32,947 nucleotides of DNA from contig CAJTWN010000014.1 in assembly GCA_910580105.1 (NCBI GenBank), positions 1 through 32,947 of the forward strand, written 5' to 3'. The notes under the pieces were generated by a model. It searched no databases and was not told where the DNA came from. It saw only the letters and a program-made list of their open reading frames with translations. This document shows positions 31,028-32,947 of the stretch, piece after piece. The position numbers and the translations under genes were made by a program. Within the stretch, counting starts at the first letter, position 1; each line of letters begins with the position of its first letter. The DNA comes from an uncultured Clostridia bacterium. Its GTDB lineage: Bacteria > Bacillota > Clostridia > Monoglobales > Monoglobaceae.

Positions 31028-31279
31028 ATGGATGACAAAAATGTAATGGAAGATATTCTCCTTTTGGAGAAGGGTGTTTGTGATTTGTTTATGCACGGAA
31101 CCATCGAGTCCTCGACAGCCAATGTACGGCAGGCGTTCAGCACGGCGCTCAATGATGCCCTTAGTATGCAGAACACAATTTATGGGAAGATGTCGGCAAA
31201 AGGCTGGTATTCAGCAGAGCAGGCAGAGCAGAATAAGCTGACTTCTTTAAAACAGAAGTTCAGCCCGCAAAATTCTTAA
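31028..31279 (+). CDS. Spore coat protein, CotF family
   Basis: The 83-residue protein has the CotF-family core: 'DILLLEKGVCDLFMHGTIESS' followed by 'NVRQAFSTALNDALSMQNTIYGKMSAKGWY'. This family of short helical proteins coats spores in Clostridia and Bacilli. AAAGGAG lies 9 nt before the ATG. It forms a two-gene operon with the 57-residue gene upstream, ending at a fully palindromic terminator. Confidence 0.9.
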   Translation: MDDKNVMEDILLLEKGVCDLFMHGTIESSTANVRQAFSTALNDALSMQNTIYGKMSAKGWYSAEQAEQNKLTSLKQKFSPQNS

Positions 31280-31290
31280 TAGGTAAAGCG

Positions 31291-31327
31291 AAAATGCAGA
31301 CTGTTCATGAACAGTCTGCATTTTTTT
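31291..31327 (+). terminator. Terminator of the coat operon
   Basis: A 24-bp uninterrupted palindrome around TTCATGAA (arms AATGCAGACTG / CAGTCTGCATT) is followed by seven T residues. Confidence 0.93.
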
Positions 31328-31437
31328 GAAGCGTTCATTCAGGCGCACGCCGGTATCCTTTTGGAGTTCCGGTAAATTAAGGATGCGGCAGTCAAGGGAC
31401 CGTATTTGTATAAATAAAATTCAAGTTATAAGGTATC

Positions 31438-31540
31438 GGATTGATAAGTTTGGGGTGAAGATTTTTTCACATCTCCAAATGTATCAATCCCGAAGTGAAT
31501 ATTTCAGCCGCGAAGTAAATGTTTCAACTACGAAGTAGGG
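31438..31540. repeat. Repeat-hairpin element
   Basis: A composite hairpin (31438-31490) pairs GGATTGATA with TATCAATCC, then TTTGG with CCAAA, then GTGA with TCAC. Directly after it come three 20-bp-spaced copies of CGAAGT at 31491, 31511 and 31531. The first two units agree at most positions (CGAAGTGAATATTTCA and CGAAGTAAATGTTTCA). It has the look of dispersed non-coding repeats of gut Firmicutes. No gene lies in 31328-31628. Confidence 0.6.
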
Positions 31541-31628
31541 AAATATCCCCTCCGCTTTGCTTCAAATCAGGTAGCTGCCGCCTGAAAGTGGTGGGGTTTA
31601 AGCTTATATGCAAACAGGGGTAGGAATA

Positions 31629-32063
31629 TTATAAAAATGATCGGATATCAATAACCAGCGCTTCTTCAAGATGAATCAGGCGTTTGGTGATGTCTTTTGA
31701 CTTTTCGTCCGCGGCTTTATATTGATTGAGATACCGGCTTAATGATTTTACGCCCATGTTGCAGCCATCGGTGATTAAATCCGCGATTGTCTTGTCGGAC
31801 TCATCAGAGGCCAGTTTTACATTTGTCTTTATCCAGGACATGCTTTTTGCAATGGGGTTTGGTTCCTTTCCTTCATCGTGGTACTGGTTCAGAAGTTCCT
31901 GGATTTCTGTATCCAATTTTTCGTGTTCCGTTTTGCAGGTCTCAAGGGCTTGTTTGAGTTTGGAACTGCTGACATACTCAAGTACTTTGTCAATTGACGA
32001 AACGCCCATCTTTACGCCTGCATCACATTCTCTTAATAGTTTTATTGTATCGCTTTCTATCAT
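31629..32063 (-). CDS. Ferritin-like four-helix protein (DUF2383-like)
   Basis: The 144-residue protein consists of amphipathic helices: 'TIKLLRECDAGVKMGVSSIDKVLEYV', 'KLKQALETCKTEHEKLDTEIQELL', 'TIADLITDGCNMGVKSLSRYL' and 'DITKRLIHLEEALV'. This arrangement, with 'CDAGVKMG' and 'CNMGVKSL' as internal repeats, fits the DUF2383/PA2169-type ferritin-like fold, of unknown function. No full iron-binding E-ExxH set is obvious. The start is backed by AGGGAGG 8 nt upstream. Nearby coat genes suggest a spore- or stress-related role, but it is convergent with them, not co-transcribed. Confidence 0.72.
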   Translation of the reverse strand: MIESDTIKLLRECDAGVKMGVSSIDKVLEYVSSSKLKQALETCKTEHEKLDTEIQELLNQYHDEGKEPNPIAKSMSWIKTNVKLASDESDKTIADLITDGCNMGVKSLSRYLNQYKAADEKSKDITKRLIHLEEALVIDIRSFL

Positions 32064-32218
32064 GTGATAACCTCCCTATTGATTTGTTGTTTCTAATATG
32101 CCCTCAAATTTGTAAAGTATGAAAAAAGAAACAAAGATTTGGGTGGAAAATATAGGTTTTCAAGGGAGATAATTTTATGACCAAACCGGGGGGCGCAATC
32201 TATTTATAATGGATTTTT

Positions 32219-32246
32219 CGTAGGGGCGACCCTGTGTGGTCGCCCG
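32219..32246 (+). repeat. GGGCGACC hairpin repeat, copy 1
   Basis: CGTAGGGGCGACC-CTGTGT-GGTCGCCC: an 8-bp perfect stem with a 6-nt loop. An inverted copy is at 32700-32727 and a half copy at 32834-32849. Confidence 0.85.
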
Positions 32247-32295
32247 TTAATGGGAAAAATTTCATTTCAATGTCGTCCTCGTCATCACGTTTCAC

Positions 32296-32324
32296 TTGAC
32301 AAATTGAAGAAAAATAGATATAAT
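32296..32324 (+). promoter_or_regulatory. Perfect consensus promoter of the antitoxin RNA
   Basis: TTGACA (32296-32301), 17 bp and TATAAT (32319-32324). The start of transcription should be near 32331. Confidence 0.85.
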
Positions 32325-32330
32325 AAAAGC

Positions 32331-32411
32331 AGATAAAAGGTTACCGCAATGCGGTTAGCCATAAGTTTGGGTTAAGTAACCGTCACTTTAGCTGGGGGCG
32401 GTTACTTTTTT
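32331..32411 (+). ncRNA. Putative antisense antitoxin RNA (type I toxin-antitoxin)
   Basis: The predicted RNA is about 80 nt long. It starts with a hairpin (32339-32360: GGTTACCGCA and TGCGGTTAGCC around a short turn) and ends in an intrinsic terminator, AAGTAACCG (32374-32382) with CGGTTACTT (32399-32407) plus six T. It contains no open frame with a ribosome binding site. Its full length is complementary to the 3' part of the toxin message, including the last codons. The layout is like RatA of txpA/ratA or SR4 of bsrG/SR4 in Bacillus subtilis, known type I systems with convergent, 3'-overlapping RNAs. The assignment rests on architecture, not on sequence similarity. Confidence 0.72.
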
Positions 32412-32470
32412 ATGGTTACTACAAGAAGTAGCAAAAGAATCATAAAACAAATTATGTATTCTTGCTCCAT
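32402..32470 (-). CDS. Putative type I toxin: 22-residue membrane peptide
   Basis: The frame begins MEQEYIICFM, continues with an uninterrupted Leu/Val segment and ends in Thr-Ile-Lys-Lys, i.e. one membrane-spanning helix with a basic tail, as in Fst/TxpA-like toxins. The ribosome binding site AAAGGAGGTGG is unusually strong, with a 5-nt gap to the ATG. It is locked in a hairpin with the upstream CCACCTC (32476-32515), so the full-length message should be poorly translated. A perfect promoter (32579-32551) drives it. The message probably ends at the hairpin 32339-32360 followed by TTTT, overlapping the whole antisense RNA. The sequence does not match a toxin family I can name. Confidence 0.75.
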   Translation of the reverse strand: MEQEYIICFMILLLLLVVTIKK

Positions 32471-32475
32471 AAAAT

Positions 32476-32515
32476 CCACCTCCTTTCTGAAATCAAAAGA
32501 TTTCTTCTGAGGTGG
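32476..32515 (-). promoter_or_regulatory. Ribosome-binding-site-sequestering hairpin in the toxin leader
   Basis: In the toxin RNA, CCACCTC pairs with GAGGTGG (7 bp) and, after a small internal loop, GAAATC pairs with GATTTC (6 bp) around a TTTT loop. The ribosome binding site is fully within the stem. Such structures delay toxin translation in type I systems. Confidence 0.8.
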
Positions 32516-32550
32516 CTAACCGCTCACAAATATCTTTCATCTGCAAAGAT

Positions 32551-32579
32551 ATTATATAATTATCGACAAAATATGTCAA
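32551..32579 (-). promoter_or_regulatory. Perfect consensus promoter of the toxin message
   Basis: On the - strand TTGACA (32579-32574), a 17-bp spacer and TATAAT (32556-32551). The start of transcription should be near 32544, leaving a leader of about 75 nt. Confidence 0.85.
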
Positions 32580-32596
32580 TTTACAAATTGTTTACG

Positions 32597-32622
32597 GGCA
32601 CATCCTCTGGATGCGCTTTTTT
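32597..32622 (+). terminator. Hairpin with T run
   Basis: GGCACATCC and GGATGCGC pair with one mismatch, followed by six T residues. It would stop + strand transcription entering the locus or leaving it. Confidence 0.55.
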
Positions 32623-32664
32623 ATTGCTGCTGATGTTCCAGCGTGTCGACCGTTGCCTCCTTTA

Positions 32665-32691
32665 TCCCACAAAGGCGGAGCTTTTGTGGGA
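32665..32691. repeat. Inverted repeat TCCCACAAA / TTTGTGGGA
   Basis: A 9-bp perfect stem with a 9-nt GC-rich loop lies next to the GGGCGACC repeat. Together they seem part of a composite non-coding repeat. Confidence 0.6.
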
Positions 32692-32699
32692 ACATTGAT

Positions 32700-32727
32700 T
32701 CGGGCGACCACATAGGGTCGCCCCTAC
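32700..32727 (-). repeat. GGGCGACC hairpin repeat, copy 2 (inverted)
   Basis: This is the reverse complement of copy 1 at 32219-32246, with loop ACATAG in place of CTGTGT. The two copies bracket the toxin-antitoxin locus. Confidence 0.8.
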
Positions 32728-32947
32728 GTCGGACTACGGGACATTCGCGAATTACAAATATATGTCTAGCGTCACGGACATCGTAGGGCAGGGCTCTCAC
32801 AGCGTCAGAACACGCCTTATTTTGCCCGGTTTTCGTAGGGGCGACCCTGCGTCGGACTACGGGACATTCGCGAATTACAAATATATGTCTAACGTCACGG
32901 ACATCGTAGGGCAGGGCTCTCACAGCGTCAGAACACGCCTTATTTTG
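32728..32947. repeat. 123-bp tandem repeat running off the window
   Basis: The segment 32728-32824 recurs at 32851-32947 with a single difference (TAGC against TAAC). The two are separated by 26 bp that include a half GGGCGACC element, giving a period of 123 bp (41 codons). The array is cut by the window end. On the - strand it leaves a frame open (32621-32923) that encodes a repeated peptide, which is a by-product of the period being divisible by three. Confidence 0.88.

Noticed and set aside
31491..31540. Possible CRISPR array
   Set aside because: The units are 20 bp, adjacent, and too divergent; there is no spacer structure.
32621..32923. 100-codon - strand frame encoding a repeated Arg/Val-rich peptide
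   Set aside because: It exists only because the 123-bp tandem repeat has a period divisible by three; it has no ribosome binding site and consists of repeat DNA.

Overview
The window looks like chromosomal DNA of a spore-forming member of the Clostridia (Firmicutes). The signs are AGGAGG-type ribosome binding sites, TTGACA/TATAAT promoters, CotF-type spore coat genes, a LytM peptidase behind a sporulation-like promoter, and dispersed hairpin repeats of a kind I associate with gut Firmicutes. I identified no phage, plasmid or transposase gene.

Layout. 1-3230: rsmA and a zinc-ribbon/DUF2007 gene run leftwards. They are divergent from a two-gene tRNA operon (Leu-UAA and initiator Met) and a DMT-family exporter. 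3400-12870: three tandem secreted subtilisin-like proteases of about 940 residues. Each has its own copy of the same promoter, upstream dyad and terminator. 12910-15860: two divergent intracellular beta-propeller genes suggest pectin-fragment breakdown: a PL22-like oligogalacturonate lyase and a protein resembling rhamnogalacturonan lyases. 16000-19280: LytM/M23 peptidase, trans-aconitate methyltransferase and a small membrane protein. 19350-22500: a secreted purple-acid-phosphatase-like protein divergent from a PocR/AraC regulator, with candidate regulator sites between them. 23027-24961: an EF-G/Tet(M)-like GTPase. 25242-30597: a five-gene operon that begins with a nucleoside hydrolase and ends with ribokinase, so nucleoside ribose can be freed and phosphorylated. 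Between them lie a membrane phosphoesterase, a DUF975/CmpB membrane protein and a lipoprotein. 30730-32063: two small CotF-like genes and a ferritin-like gene. 32200-32947: a repeat-rich end.

Most notable finds. (1) A small, apparently unannotated type I toxin-antitoxin locus lies at 32296-32579. Two perfect consensus promoters face each other. One drives a 22-residue hydrophobic peptide whose ribosome binding site is folded into a hairpin. The other drives an RNA of about 80 nt that is fully antisense to the 3' part of the toxin message. The locus sits between inverted copies of a GGGCGACC hairpin repeat. (2) The protease array has an identical prodomain block of about 680 bp in all three copies, but catalytic domains that are diverged and mosaic. 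This suggests duplication followed by gene conversion or selection on specificity.

All identities are by eye from motifs; no searches were run. Promoter and hairpin coordinates may be off by a base or so.
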